From: Cystobacter fuscus
Lineage (GTDB): Bacteria > Myxococcota > Myxococcia > Myxococcales > Myxococcaceae
DNA: 64,000 nt
Reading direction: 5' to 3'
Assembly (NCBI RefSeq): GCF_002305875.1
Contig: NZ_CP022098.1
Coordinates: 8,246,001 to 8,310,000 of the forward strand
Shown piece by piece: positions 31,994-41,600 of the stretch. The position numbers and the translations under genes were made by a program. The notes below the pieces were generated by a model. That model was given only the letters and a program-made list of their open reading frames with translations, had not been told where the DNA came from and did no database searches. Position 1 is the first letter of the stretch, and each line of letters opens with the position of its first letter.

Positions 31994-32282
31994 CGAGTTC
32001 CCCCAAGAGTCGTGTATGGCGGTGCGAGACCGCAGTGGTCGCGGAAGATGAAAGAACGAGGATCCGTAACCCAGACGAGATGCGGGCAGAAGCAGAACCC
32101 GCGGACCCGCCACGATTCAGCGGGTGGCCCGGAAAAGGCCTCGTTGTCGTCACGTGGGACGGATGTTTGTCACGAACCTGAGCAGTGACACCCGGAGGCA
32201 TCCAGCATACCCTGCCGCCAGGCACGGCCTCCGCATGCTGGCTCCGAGAGGGCCCTGCGCGCCCCTACCCCGAGAGCACGAG
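31994..32282. promoter_or_regulatory. Divergent promoter region of the giant NRPS and the GNAT gene
   Basis: A 289-bp gap between two divergent operons. It is relatively less GC-rich than the flanking genes, as expected of a bidirectional promoter. On the minus strand GGGGGA precedes the NRPS ATG. I could not fix -35/-10 boxes or an operator by eye, and see no regulator gene beside it. Confidence 0.5.
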
Positions 32283-32957
32283 ATGATGGACCCGAGATGG
32301 GAATGGGCGCTCCCGATTCGCGAGGCACACCTGCAGGAGAAGCTGCTGGGCCGCTACACCCTGGCGAGCCTCGAGCGCAAGGAGTGGTGGGACCTCTACC
32401 TCCGGGAGTTGGCGCCCCACTTTCCGGAGGAGTTGTTCTTCTCGTTGGAGGGTCTGCTCAGCGAGCATGAGCGTCAAGCCAGGAAACGGGTGATAGAGGC
32501 CCAAGGCGCAGCCCCTTGGGTGGACTACTGGTGCATCCGGGACGGCGAGCACGTGGCGGCCATGTTCCTGGGCCGTCAGCAGCGGGAAGATGTGTACCTG
32601 ATGGACCTGAGCATCGTCCACCCAGATGCTCGCCGGAAGGGGCTTTATAGCGCCCTCATCCAACGGCTCATCTCCTATACCCGTGCATTGGGCTTTCACC
32701 GCATCCTGAGCAGCCACGCCCCCAGCAACAACCCCGTCATCATCGCCAAGCTCAAACAGGGTTTCAGCATCACGGGCCTGGAGATTGACGCGGAAGTCGG
32801 CCCCAACCTGCTCTTGACCTACTTCCACAATCCAGAGCAGAAACGCGCCTACGAGTACCGCTGTGGGGGAACCCATCTGAGCAAGCGCATGGTCGAGAGC
32901 TCGCAGGGCAGCTTTGCGCGGCTCCAAAGCAGCATTGCAAAGGCTACGGGCGACTAA
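32283..32957 (+). CDS. GNAT-family N-acetyltransferase
   Basis: A 224-residue protein whose central part has the GNAT acetyl-CoA fold: strand V-Y-L-M-D-L-S-I-V followed by H-P-D-A-R-R-K-G-L-Y-S-A-L-I-Q, equivalent to the R/Q-x-x-G-x-G/A motif A, and a later A-L-G-F segment. It is the first gene of a plus-strand operon with the GHMP kinase and the penicillin-acylase-family gene and is divergent from the NRPS. Its substrate is unknown. Acetylation of an exposed amine of the peptide (self-protection) or of a precursor amino acid is possible given the neighbours; both are inference. Two adjacent ATGs occur at 32283 and 32286; the frame is open upstream to 32163, which is a less likely start. Confidence 0.75.
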   Translation: MMDPRWEWALPIREAHLQEKLLGRYTLASLERKEWWDLYLRELAPHFPEELFFSLEGLLSEHERQARKRVIEAQGAAPWVDYWCIRDGEHVAAMFLGRQQREDVYLMDLSIVHPDARRKGLYSALIQRLISYTRALGFHRILSSHAPSNNPVIIAKLKQGFSITGLEIDAEVGPNLLLTYFHNPEQKRAYEYRCGGTHLSKRMVESSQGSFARLQSSIAKATGD

Positions 32958-33039
32958 GACGGCCTCATCCCGTTGACCCGCAGTCTCCAACCGCAACCTG
33001 CCGTGCCCGGTACCAACCGGCTGGCATGATGGATGTGCG

Positions 33040-33993
33040 ATGGAAGCGAAAACACCAGGAAGGCCACCGGCTCGAGCCGAGCACCTCGAGCGGGGGGAGC
33101 ATGCAACGACCACCCGGACCGGGTACGGAAGCTCCATCGCCCATCACGGGGAGATCCTGCAGGGCGTGTTCGAGCTCTCTCCGGGACAGCTGGAGCGCGC
33201 CCTCGTCACCCTCCCCTGTCCGCTCTTCAGCGCGCATGCCGTTTTCACTCCGGACGACAGCGGAACCCTGGCCCTGGAGCCCTACTGGAAGGTCAAGGCC
33301 CGGCTGGCGGCCCAGACAACCCTGGCGGCCCATGGGCTGGAGCACAAGGGGGGCCGCCTCGTCGTGAAGAGCGAGATCCCCATCCGCTGGGGCCTCGGCT
33401 CCTCCACCAGCGACGTCATCGCCACCATCATCGCCGTGGCGGACGCCTTCTCCCTGTTGCTCCAGCCCGAGCAGATCGCCTCGCTGGCGGTCGATGCCGA
33501 GGCGGCCTCTGACTCCCTGATGTTCGGGGATCGCACCGTGCTCTTCGCGCACCGGCGCGGGTACGTCGTGGAGGAGCTGGGCGGCCCCCTCCCGCCGCTC
33601 GACGTGCTCGGGTTCAACACGGATCCGACCGGCAAGGGGGTCGACACCGTGGAGTTCGCGCCCGCGCGCTACAACCGGTCGGAGATCGAGATGCTCCAGC
33701 CGTTGCCCGGGCTGCTCCGGCGTGCGCTGCGGGAGGGAGACCCCCGCGGGGTGGGCAGGGTCGCCACGGCCAGTGCGCGCATCAACCAGCGGCACCTGCC
33801 CATCCCGAGGTTCGACGCCCTCCTGGCGCTGGCGGAGACCGTCCACTCCGTGGGTCTCCAGGTCGCCCACAGCGGCACCGTCGTCGGGCTCCTCTTCGAC
33901 GCCAACGATGCCAGGAAGAGCGCGGGCATCCAGAAGGCGCGGACGCTGCTTCGCGAGTCTGGGATAGAGCAGACCTGGCACTTCCGCACATGA
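33040..33993 (+). CDS. GHMP-family kinase (PduX-like threonine kinase), candidate first step of 2,3-diaminobutyrate synthesis
   Basis: A 317-residue GHMP kinase. The N-terminal G-S-S-I-A-H-H-G-E-I-L-Q-G matches the substrate-side motif of PduX-type kinases, and the ATP loop is G118-L-G-S-S-T-S-D125. PduX makes O-phospho-L-threonine for cobalamin side-chain synthesis; no cobalamin genes are nearby. In friulimicin-type clusters a homologue (DabC) phosphorylates threonine so that a cysteine-synthase-like enzyme can replace the phosphate with an amine donor. The presence of matching lyase and PLP-enzyme genes in the same cluster supports that role here. It lies between the GNAT and penicillin-acylase genes, with a 30-nt gap to the latter, so these three probably form one operon. 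Confidence 0.8.
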   Translation: MEAKTPGRPPARAEHLERGEHATTTRTGYGSSIAHHGEILQGVFELSPGQLERALVTLPCPLFSAHAVFTPDDSGTLALEPYWKVKARLAAQTTLAAHGLEHKGGRLVVKSEIPIRWGLGSSTSDVIATIIAVADAFSLLLQPEQIASLAVDAEAASDSLMFGDRTVLFAHRRGYVVEELGGPLPPLDVLGFNTDPTGKGVDTVEFAPARYNRSEIEMLQPLPGLLRRALREGDPRGVGRVATASARINQRHLPIPRFDALLALAETVHSVGLQVAHSGTVVGLLFDANDARKSAGIQKARTLLRESGIEQTWHFRT

Positions 33994-34023
33994 CCCTCCG
34001 CCCCCCTTCACACTGATCTCATC

Positions 34024-36378
34024 ATGGACAATCAGGGACGACGCTCCCGCTCCCGGCTCCGCACCGTCCTGCGCGGGCTCTTCCTCCTCTTGCTGGTCCT
34101 CGTGGGCGCGCTCGGACTGGGCGGCTATGTCCTGACGAAGCGGCAGGGCCTCCGCTACGAGGCCCAGGTCACTCCGGCCGGGGCGCGCGTGTCCTTCGAT
34201 GGCCACGGCATCCCCACCGCCGAGGCCCCGGACTGGAGCACGCTGCTGCGCGCCCAGGGCTACCTGCACGCCGGCGAGCGGCTCTGGCAGATGGACCTGA
34301 TGCGCCGACAAGGCGCCGGACGCCTCTCGGAGTGGTTTGGCGAGGCGGCGTTCCCGAGCGACGAGCGGCGCCATCAGGAAGACTGGGAGGGGGTCGCCTC
34401 GCGTGCCGCCGAGAGCCTCCCGCCCGGGGAGCGGCGGGAGTGCGAGGACTATGCGGAAGGCGTCAACCAGTTCATCCGCGAGCACCGCTGGGGGGCCGGT
34501 ATCGAGTACGTGCTGCTGGGAGTCCAGCCCGAGCCCTGGCGGTGCCAGGACAGCCTGCTCGTGTTGATGTCGGTGGCCGAGGCGCTCAGCGCGGAATCCT
34601 TCCAGGACATCCGGAGGAACTACTACCACCAGCGCCTTCCCGAGGACTGGGAGCGCTTCCTGTACCCCGACGTCCACCCCTGGAATCACCCGCTGTTCGA
34701 GGGGGACTCGCAGCCCCTCCCCTCGCTCCCGGAGCCAGGGAACTACCTGCCCGCGACCCCGATCGACGCCGTGCAGCTGGGCTCCCGGGTCGAGCGGCCC
34801 TCGCCCATCGGCAGCAACGGCTGGACCTGGCGGGATGGCACCAGCGCCTTCCTGGCCAATGACCCGCACCTCGAGCAGTCGGTTCCACAGCTCTGGTACG
34901 CCATCCGCCTCAAGCGCTCGCCCGAGGACTGGGTGGTGGGCGCCAGCATCCCCGGCCTTCCGGGCGTCGTGCTGGGCATGAACCCCCACTTCGCCTGGGG
35001 CGTGACCAGCCTGGGGGAGGACATCGACGACCTCCTGGTGGAGAAGCTGTCGCCCGACGGCGCGTCCTATCTGGCGGAGGTGGTCGAGGGCCGCGAGGTG
35101 TGGCGCCCGCTCCAGCGGAAGGACTCGCGGGTCAAGGTCCGGGGCGGTGAGGAGCGCACCGTGCACGGCCTGGCGACCCATCGGGGGCCGCTGCTGCGCC
35201 GGCCGGAACTCGGGGACCAGGCCTACTCCCGTCAGTGGTTGCCCCTGAAGGAGGGAACGCTGCGGCTCCCGCTCCTCGCGCTCGCCCAGGCACGTGACTG
35301 GCAATCCTTCAACACCGTGATGGACGGCTTCACCGTGCCCGCGGTGAACGTCCTGTGGATCGATCGCCAGGGCAACATGGGCTACCGGGCCACGGGGCTC
35401 ACGGTGGAGCGGCGGAGCACGGGGCTCCTGCCGCAGCCGGCCGTGGCGGGGGAATGGAAGGGAATCCGTCCGGGCTCGGAGCGCCCGCGGCTCTACCGGC
35501 CGGTGGCCACCAGCCCAGGCACCTCCGACGCGCTGGTCAGCGCCAATCAGCGGGTCTGGCCGGATCGGTTCGGGGCGTACTGGGGCAGCGACGAGCGCGC
35601 GGACCGGATCCAAACCCTGCTGGGCACGGGCGCGGCCCTGTCGCCCACCGACATGGAGCGGATGCAGCTGGACACCTACAGCCGCTACCACCACGAGCTC
35701 GCCCGGTGGATGGTGAAGCACGCGCGGCCACGGAACGACGCCGAGCGAGCCCTCCTCACGCAGTGGCGGGGCTGGGACGGGAGCGCCGAGCATGCACCGG
35801 CCACCTTCACGGAGGTGGCCTTCGCCGAACGTCAGTTCGTCACGCTGCTGCTCGACCGTGTCCGCGCGCGCTATCAGTTGACGGCGGAGGAGCGCTCCCA
35901 GACGCGCTACAGCGCCTACCTGCAGTCGGCCTGGGTGCTCACGCTTCTGGAGAACGAGGGGAGTCTGAGGGTCTTCGGCCTGACGGATGACGCGCTCGCC
36001 ACCGCCCTGCTGGACCGGGTCCTCCAGTCCCGGGAGGCTGGCAAGCTCCAGCCCTACCCCGAGAAGAACGCCTGGGGCGCGCAGCACCCCTTCGCGGAGG
36101 AGATTCCCGTCCTCGGCGACCTGTTCCGCGTCGAGAGCTTCCCCCAGGTGGGTTACGAGGGGCTGGTGCGGGTGGAGACCCCGGTGTACGGCGCGACGGT
36201 GCGCCTGGTGTGGGATCTGGCCCATCCGGAGCGCAGCACCTGGCTGTTCCCGACAGGCCAGTCCGGCCACATCGGCTCGCCCCACTTCCGGAGCATGCAG
36301 CGGGACTGGGCGGGCGGCACCACCCGGGCGCCGGTGTTCGAGGAGCCCTCGGCCTGGGGGTTGTCCCGCGCGAAGTGA
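34024..36378 (+). CDS. Membrane-anchored penicillin-acylase-family Ntn hydrolase
   Basis: A 784-residue protein of the penicillin amidase (S45) family. Residues 14-37 form one membrane segment after an arginine-rich N terminus, so the enzyme should face the periplasm or outside. The autocatalytic cleavage point is expected before S264, in I-G-S-N-G-W, the usual G-S-N-x-W context of the beta-subunit nucleophile. That gives an alpha part of about 225 residues and a beta part of about 520. The later N-D-P-H-L and V-N-V-L-W segments also fit the family. Members cut amide-linked acyl groups: penicillins, homoserine lactones, or, for PvdQ, the fatty acid of the pyoverdine precursor. Because this cluster starts with a fatty-acid-loading module, removal of the acyl chain after export is a plausible role. 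A 12-bp inverted repeat overlaps the stop codon. Confidence 0.85.
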   Translation: MDNQGRRSRSRLRTVLRGLFLLLLVLVGALGLGGYVLTKRQGLRYEAQVTPAGARVSFDGHGIPTAEAPDWSTLLRAQGYLHAGERLWQMDLMRRQGAGRLSEWFGEAAFPSDERRHQEDWEGVASRAAESLPPGERRECEDYAEGVNQFIREHRWGAGIEYVLLGVQPEPWRCQDSLLVLMSVAEALSAESFQDIRRNYYHQRLPEDWERFLYPDVHPWNHPLFEGDSQPLPSLPEPGNYLPATPIDAVQLGSRVERPSPIGSNGWTWRDGTSAFLANDPHLEQSVPQLWYAIRLKRSPEDWVVGASIPGLPGVVLGMNPHFAWGVTSLGEDIDDLLVEKLSPDGASYLAEVVEGREVWRPLQRKDSRVKVRGGEERTVHGLATHRGPLLRRPELGDQAYSRQWLPLKEGTLRLPLLALAQARDWQSFNTVMDGFTVPAVNVLWIDRQGNMGYRATGLTVERRSTGLLPQPAVAGEWKGIRPGSERPRLYRPVATSPGTSDALVSANQRVWPDRFGAYWGSDERADRIQTLLGTGAALSPTDMERMQLDTYSRYHHELARWMVKHARPRNDAERALLTQWRGWDGSAEHAPATFTEVAFAERQFVTLLLDRVRARYQLTAEERSQTRYSAYLQSAWVLTLLENEGSLRVFGLTDDALATALLDRVLQSREAGKLQPYPEKNAWGAQHPFAEEIPVLGDLFRVESFPQVGYEGLVRVETPVYGATVRLVWDLAHPERSTWLFPTGQSGHIGSPHFRSMQRDWAGGTTRAPVFEEPSAWGLSRAK

Positions 36379-36392
36379 GGTTCGCGCGGGAC
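36363..36392. terminator. Bidirectional hairpin between convergent operons
   Basis: GTCCCGCGCGAA (36363-36374) and TTCGCGCGGGAC (36381-36392) form a perfect 12-bp stem with a 6-nt loop. It spans the acylase stop codon and ends just before the stop of the minus-strand MFS gene. It lacks a T-run; its position between converging operons is the main support. Confidence 0.5.
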
Positions 36393-36393
36393 G

Positions 36394-37758
36394 TCAGGCC
36401 GGGGACTGCGGTTCGGCTCGGGGAGGGTGCTCGGAGGAAGAGAGCTGGCTGTAGAGGTCCTCCGGGACGGCGTCCGCCAGCTCGGTCTCGGCGTGGCGGA
36501 GCCGGGGGTGCAGAGAGCCGATGACCGTGGCCAGCACCGTCCCCAGGCCCAGCACCATGAACATCAGACCGATGCCGCGTCCGGTGCCCGTTCCAATCAC
36601 CCGGCCCAGGCTCATCGCCAGCGGGCCGCCGGGGGCGAGCAGGGGCTCGAACACGTGGTCGGCCAACGGGCCCGCGATGACGTAGGCCACCGGCGAGGAG
36701 GCGGCCACCACCATCCGCCGCACCGCGAAGACCCGCCCCTGCACCGAGGGCTCCACCTTCCTCTGCCAGAGCGCCATGTTGCAGCCGCTGCTCAGGGGGA
36801 TGCAGAAGGAGAACACGAAGGCCGCCGTCGCGACGAGCGGGACAGAGGGCTGGAGGCCCCCGGAGAACAGGACCACGCCCTGCAGGAGGAGGAAGCCCAA
36901 CACCCCATGGACGAGCCGGGCGGGCCCGCCCCATACGCTCATCAGCACGCTGCCCGCCACCATCCCGAGCCCGCTGAAGGACAGCACCGTGCCGAGCACC
37001 GCTTCGGTGGTGAAGCTCAGGAGCATGGGGGTCAGCAGCGTCCAGACAATCCCGAGGGAGAAGTTGCCCACCCACAGCATGACCAGCAGGCCCAACAGCC
37101 CCGGCCGCTGGCGGATGTAGCGCAGGCCGTAGGAGGCCTCGCCCAGCAAGGAGCGCCGGGTCTCCTGCTCCTGCGGCCCGGGGGCGGTCCGGGGGATGCG
37201 CACGAAGAGGAGCAGGAGCAGCGCGACGGAGTAGGTCCCCACGTCGATCCAGAGGATCCCCGACAGCTCGAGGGACACCACCAGCAGGCCGGCGAGCACC
37301 GGGGAGAGCAGCTCCCCGAGCGCCTCGCCCATCTGGTACAGCCCGCTGGCGCGGCCCAGCTGCTCCCGGGGAACCAGGAGCGTCGTGGCCGAGGCGAACG
37401 CCGGCATCTGGAAGACGTTGAAGACCGAGATCGCCGCGACGGCACAGTTGATGTGCCACAGCTCCAGCTCGCCCAGGTGCAGCACGGCGAGCAAGAGCAG
37501 CGTGCACACCCCCGAGCCGGCCTCGCTCAGCAGCAGCGCCCGCTTGCGGTCCCCCCGGTCGACGAACACCCCCGCGAAGGGCGAGAGCAGCACCGTCGGG
37601 AGGACCGTGGCCAGGGACGTGAGCGCGAACTGCGTGACCGAGCCGGTCCGTTGGTACACGTGGAGGCTCAGCACGAAGTTCGTCAACCGTGCACCGGTCG
37701 CGGAGATGACCTGGCCCGTCAAGGCGACCAGGAACATCCGCATGCCACCAGGGAGCAT
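36394..37758 (-). CDS. MFS transporter, probable exporter of the lipopeptide
   Basis: A 454-residue polytopic protein with about twelve hydrophobic segments and the MFS loop-2/3 motif form D-R-G-D-R-K-R-A. It resembles the MFS_3/enterobactin-exporter (EntS-like) group of multidrug permeases. It follows the beta-hydroxylase gene by 11 nt on the same strand and is the last gene of the operon that begins with the FAAL-NRPS, so export of the peptide product or its acylated precursor is the natural inference. A methionine 15 nt downstream of the chosen start (37743) is an alternative start with a GGTGG just before it. Confidence 0.85.
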   Translation of the reverse strand: MLPGGMRMFLVALTGQVISATGARLTNFVLSLHVYQRTGSVTQFALTSLATVLPTVLLSPFAGVFVDRGDRKRALLLSEAGSGVCTLLLLAVLHLGELELWHINCAVAAISVFNVFQMPAFASATTLLVPREQLGRASGLYQMGEALGELLSPVLAGLLVVSLELSGILWIDVGTYSVALLLLLFVRIPRTAPGPQEQETRRSLLGEASYGLRYIRQRPGLLGLLVMLWVGNFSLGIVWTLLTPMLLSFTTEAVLGTVLSFSGLGMVAGSVLMSVWGGPARLVHGVLGFLLLQGVVLFSGGLQPSVPLVATAAFVFSFCIPLSSGCNMALWQRKVEPSVQGRVFAVRRMVVAASSPVAYVIAGPLADHVFEPLLAPGGPLAMSLGRVIGTGTGRGIGLMFMVLGLGTVLATVIGSLHPRLRHAETELADAVPEDLYSQLSSSEHPPRAEPQSPA

Positions 37759-37769
37759 CTGGGACAGGT

Positions 37770-38564
37770 TCAGGCCGAGGCTCCCAGCAGCATGTCGCGG
37801 AACTGGCTCAGCGCGCCCACCTCGATCTCGGTCAGCTCCGGGTGCCAGATATCCAGCAGCAGGATGACGCGAACGCGGTTGCTCTTGTTCCAGACCTCGT
37901 GCTCGTAGGTGTCATCGAACAGCAGGCACTTGCCCTCCTGCCAGGTACGGGTCTCGTCCGACACCCGCATGGCACAGTCCGGCGGCACCACCAACCCCAG
38001 GTGGCAGGTCAGCTTGCCGTTGAAGTCACTGCAGTGCGGACGGATGTAGCCCTGCGGCGCCAGGCTGGCGAACATCGCCTCGCCCGCCACCGGCAGCTGC
38101 CGGATCAGCCCGAAGGTCTTGGGGCACCGGGCCTGGTTCTCCTTGAAGGAGACCTGCAGCTGCGTGCCACTGCCGACCCGGTAGAAGTAGAACTCCTTCC
38201 ACCCCAGCTTCTCGAAGTCGTCGCGGTCGCGGAACTCCTCGAACCCGCTGCCGCTGCGCATCGCGAGCTCCAGCTCCTCGCGGATCATCGGGTAGGCCTG
38301 CTCGAGCGTCTTGCCCAGGGACAGCTGGGAGGGGTCGTGCCAGGGCTTCGCGGTCAGGCCGGGGAACCAGAGGCGGCCGACCTTGCCGTTCATCTGCCGG
38401 GGATCATCGGCGACCGGCTGCTTCTCCCCCAGCAGGTACTGGGCGAACACCTCCAGGCGCTCCAGGTCCGATGCCTTGTGGTGCCGGCGCAATTGATCCA
38501 TGCCGTACTCGACGGCCTGGGCGACCTGCTTGAGTGCCTCGCCCTGCTGCGTCTCGGATTCCAT
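37770..38564 (-). CDS. Aspartyl/asparaginyl beta-hydroxylase family protein
   Basis: A 264-residue member of the AspH (PF05118-type) family of Fe(II)/2-oxoglutarate oxygenases. The two iron-binding histidines are visible at H177 (in I-R-P-H-C-S-D) and H222 (in T-Y-E-H-E-V-W), followed by the 2-oxoglutarate arginine in N-R-V-R-V. AspH enzymes typically use only two histidines rather than a His2-carboxylate triad, which fits. The start is the ATG at 38564, preceded by AGAGGA 6 nt away; a GTG five codons earlier lacks such a site. It lies between the FAAL-NRPS and MFS genes on the same strand. In NRPS clusters members of this family hydroxylate aspartate, asparagine or other side chains; which residue is modified here is unknown. 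Confidence 0.85.
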   Translation of the reverse strand: MESETQQGEALKQVAQAVEYGMDQLRRHHKASDLERLEVFAQYLLGEKQPVADDPRQMNGKVGRLWFPGLTAKPWHDPSQLSLGKTLEQAYPMIREELELAMRSGSGFEEFRDRDDFEKLGWKEFYFYRVGSGTQLQVSFKENQARCPKTFGLIRQLPVAGEAMFASLAPQGYIRPHCSDFNGKLTCHLGLVVPPDCAMRVSDETRTWQEGKCLLFDDTYEHEVWNKSNRVRVILLLDIWHPELTEIEVGALSQFRDMLLGASA

Positions 38565-38603
38565 CGAAGTCCTCTTCACGTCGGGTCTGTGGGTTGAACG
38601 GGG

Positions 38604-41600
38604 TTACTTCAGTCCTTCACGGGCCAGCAGCTGGTCCAGCTCCTCCTCGGAGAGCTCATCCAGCCGGTCCAGCAACGCAGCGGCGTCTTCCGTTGCGCGC
38701 TTCAACACCGGCTCGGGGCCCCCCTGCCCACTCTGCTCCTGCAGCCGCGCCACGGCGTGAGCCAGTTCAGCGACCGTGGGGGTCTCGAACAGGGTGCGCA
38801 GCGGCAACTCCACCTGCAGTGCCTCCCGGAGCCGGGAGACGAGCTGCGTGGCCAGCAACGAGTGGCCGCCCAGCTCGAAGAAACTATCATGGATGCCCAC
38901 GCGCTCCACGCGCAGAAGCTCCGACCAGATGGACACCAGCTGCTGCTCGAGGGGGCCGGTGGGCGCGGCGTACGCGGGCCTGCCACCCGCCTGCGCCGGA
39001 TCGGGCCGCGGAAGCGCCTTCCTGTCCACCTTGCCGTTGGGCGTCAGCGGGAGCGCCGGCAGTTGCAGGAGGGCCGACGGCACCATGTACTCGGGCAGCC
39101 GCCCGCGCAGATGGGCGCGCAGCGCCTCGATGTCCAGCGGCACGTTCTCCCGTGACGCCACGTAGGCCGCCAGACGCCAGGTCCGCTGGGCATCCTCCCA
39201 GGCCACCACCACCGCCTGCGCGACCGCCGGGTGCTGCAGCAGGTTCGCCTCGATGTCCCCGGTCTCGACCCGGAAGCCGCGGATCTTCACCTGGTGGTCC
39301 CCGCGGCCGCGGAACTCCGCGACGCCCTCGCCCAGCCAACGGGCCAGATCCCCGGTGCGGTACATCCGCTCGCCAGGGAAGAAGGGGTCCGGCAGGAATC
39401 GCTCCGAGGTGAGCACCGGCTGCTCGAGGTAGCCGAGCGCGACCCCCGGCCCGGCGATGTAGAGCTCACCCATGACGCCCGGGGGCTGAGGCGAGAGGTG
39501 CTCGTCCAGGATGTAGAAGCGGGTGCCCGGCAGCGGCCGCCCCAGCGGGACGTACCCCGAGCTCCCCGTGGGCACGCCAGGACCCGAGAGCTCGTAGCAG
39601 CTCGAGTCCACCGTGGTCTCGGTGATGCCGAAGGCCGCGACGAGCCGCAGCCTCGCGCCGAGGCGCTCGTGGAGTGCCCGGAAGCGCTCCAGGTCGATGG
39701 CTTCTCCGCCCAGGATCACCACCTTCAACGACGCCAGTGGCCACTGCTGCCGGAGACCCTCCTCCAGGAGGGCGAGCACCAGCGAGGGCGCCGCGTCGAG
39801 GAAGGAGATGCGCTCGCGATCGATCAGCGCGGCGATCGCCGGCAGGTCGGCTCGCGCCTCTTCCGGGCAGATCACCAGCCGGCCGCCGCTGATGAGCACC
39901 TTCATCAGATCGCCGATGAAGATGTCGAAGGCGAAGCTGCTCAGCTGGAGGCTCACGGCCTCCTGCTGCTCGAGCTGGTAGTAGTCCCGCCAGACGTACG
40001 CCGCGTTGAGGACGGAGCCATGGGCCACCATCACCCCCTTGGGCCTGCCGGTCGTTCCCGAGGTGTAGATGACGTAGGCGGGGTCCTCCGGGGAGACCAG
40101 AGCGCCAGGGGACTCCACGGGCGCCCGCGTGATGTTCTCGGCCTCCGCGTCGAGGTCGAGGAAGGTGACGTGCGTGGACGGGAGCACGTCCATCCAGCGC
40201 CGCCGGGTCAGGAGCGTCGTGATGCTCGCGGCCTCGAGCATGGCGGCCAGGCGCTCGGGCGGTGCCGCCGCATCCAGCGGGAGGAAGGCGCCACCTGCCT
40301 TCATCACGCCCATCATGGCCACCAGGGCATCGAATTCGCGCTCCAGGAGGATCGCCACCACGTCGCCGCGGCGCAGGCCGCGAGCCCGCAGGGTGTGGGC
40401 GAGCTGGTTGGCGCGCGCATCGAACTCGGCATAGGTGAGCCGCCGCGTGCCGCTGACCAGGGCGACGGCGTGCGGCCGCTGGCGCGCCTGGTGCTCCAGC
40501 AGCGCGTGCACGCCCAGCTCGCGCGGGGGGTGCACCGGCTGCCAGCCCTGGCGCACCAGGGCCGCCTTCTGCTCGCCGGTGAGCAGCTCCAGCCGCGAGA
40601 GGGGCGCGGCCGGGTTCCCGGTCAGCGACTCCAGCAGCCGCTGGAAGTGCCCGGCCATGGCGACAATCGTCTCGCGCTCGAACAGGTCCGTGCAGAACTC
40701 GAACGAGCCCAGCAGCCGGTTTCCCTGCTCGACCAGGGTGAGACACAGGTCGAACTGCGCGGCGCGCTGGCCCAGGTGGATGGACTCGAGTTCCAAGCCA
40801 CCGAGGTCCACCCGCCCTCCCCCTTCGCCCAGGAGGAAGGTGCCCAGCGCCGCGCCGTGCTCGCGCGGAGGCTTGAGCACCGCGAACATGGTCTGGAACA
40901 ACGGCGCGCGGCTGGAGTCCCGCGCCAGCCCCAGCTGCTGGACGAGGAGCGGGTGGGGATGGTCCTGATGGTCCAGGGCCTCGAGCACCGCCTGCCGCGT
41001 GCGCGCCAGCAGCGTCTGCCAGCCCGTGCTTGCCTCGCAGCGGGTGCGGATGGCCACCGGGTTGACGAAGTACCCGACCACGTCCTCGAACTCCGCGCGG
41101 CTGCGGCCCGAGGCGGGCGAGCCGATCACCAGCTCCTCCTGGCCGGTGTAGCGGTGGAGCAACGCCTGGTAGGCCGCCAGGAGCGTGGTGTAGAGGGTCG
41201 CCCCCTGCGCGCGGGAGAGCGTCTGGAGCCGCTCCGTCAGGTCCGCCGGGAGCGAGAAGCTGTACTTGCTGCCCCTGGCCGACCAGACACGCGGGCGGAC
41301 CCGGTCCGTGGGGAGGGCCAGCACCGGGAGCTGGCCGGACAGCCGCTCCTTCCAATAGGCCTGGTCCCGCGCACCTTCCGGTCCCGCCAGCCGCGCGGCC
41401 TGCCACCGGACGAAGTCCTCGTATCCGGCGGGAAGCGGCTTGAGCGGAGTCTCGCCGCGTGCACACTCGGCGGGATAGAGCTGGCTCAGCTCATCCAGCA
41501 TCACGACGAGGGACCACATGTCCACCGCCACGTGGTGGGCCACCAGCAGGAGCAGGTGCTCGTCCCTGCGGGCCGACAACAGCTCGACCCGGAACACCGG

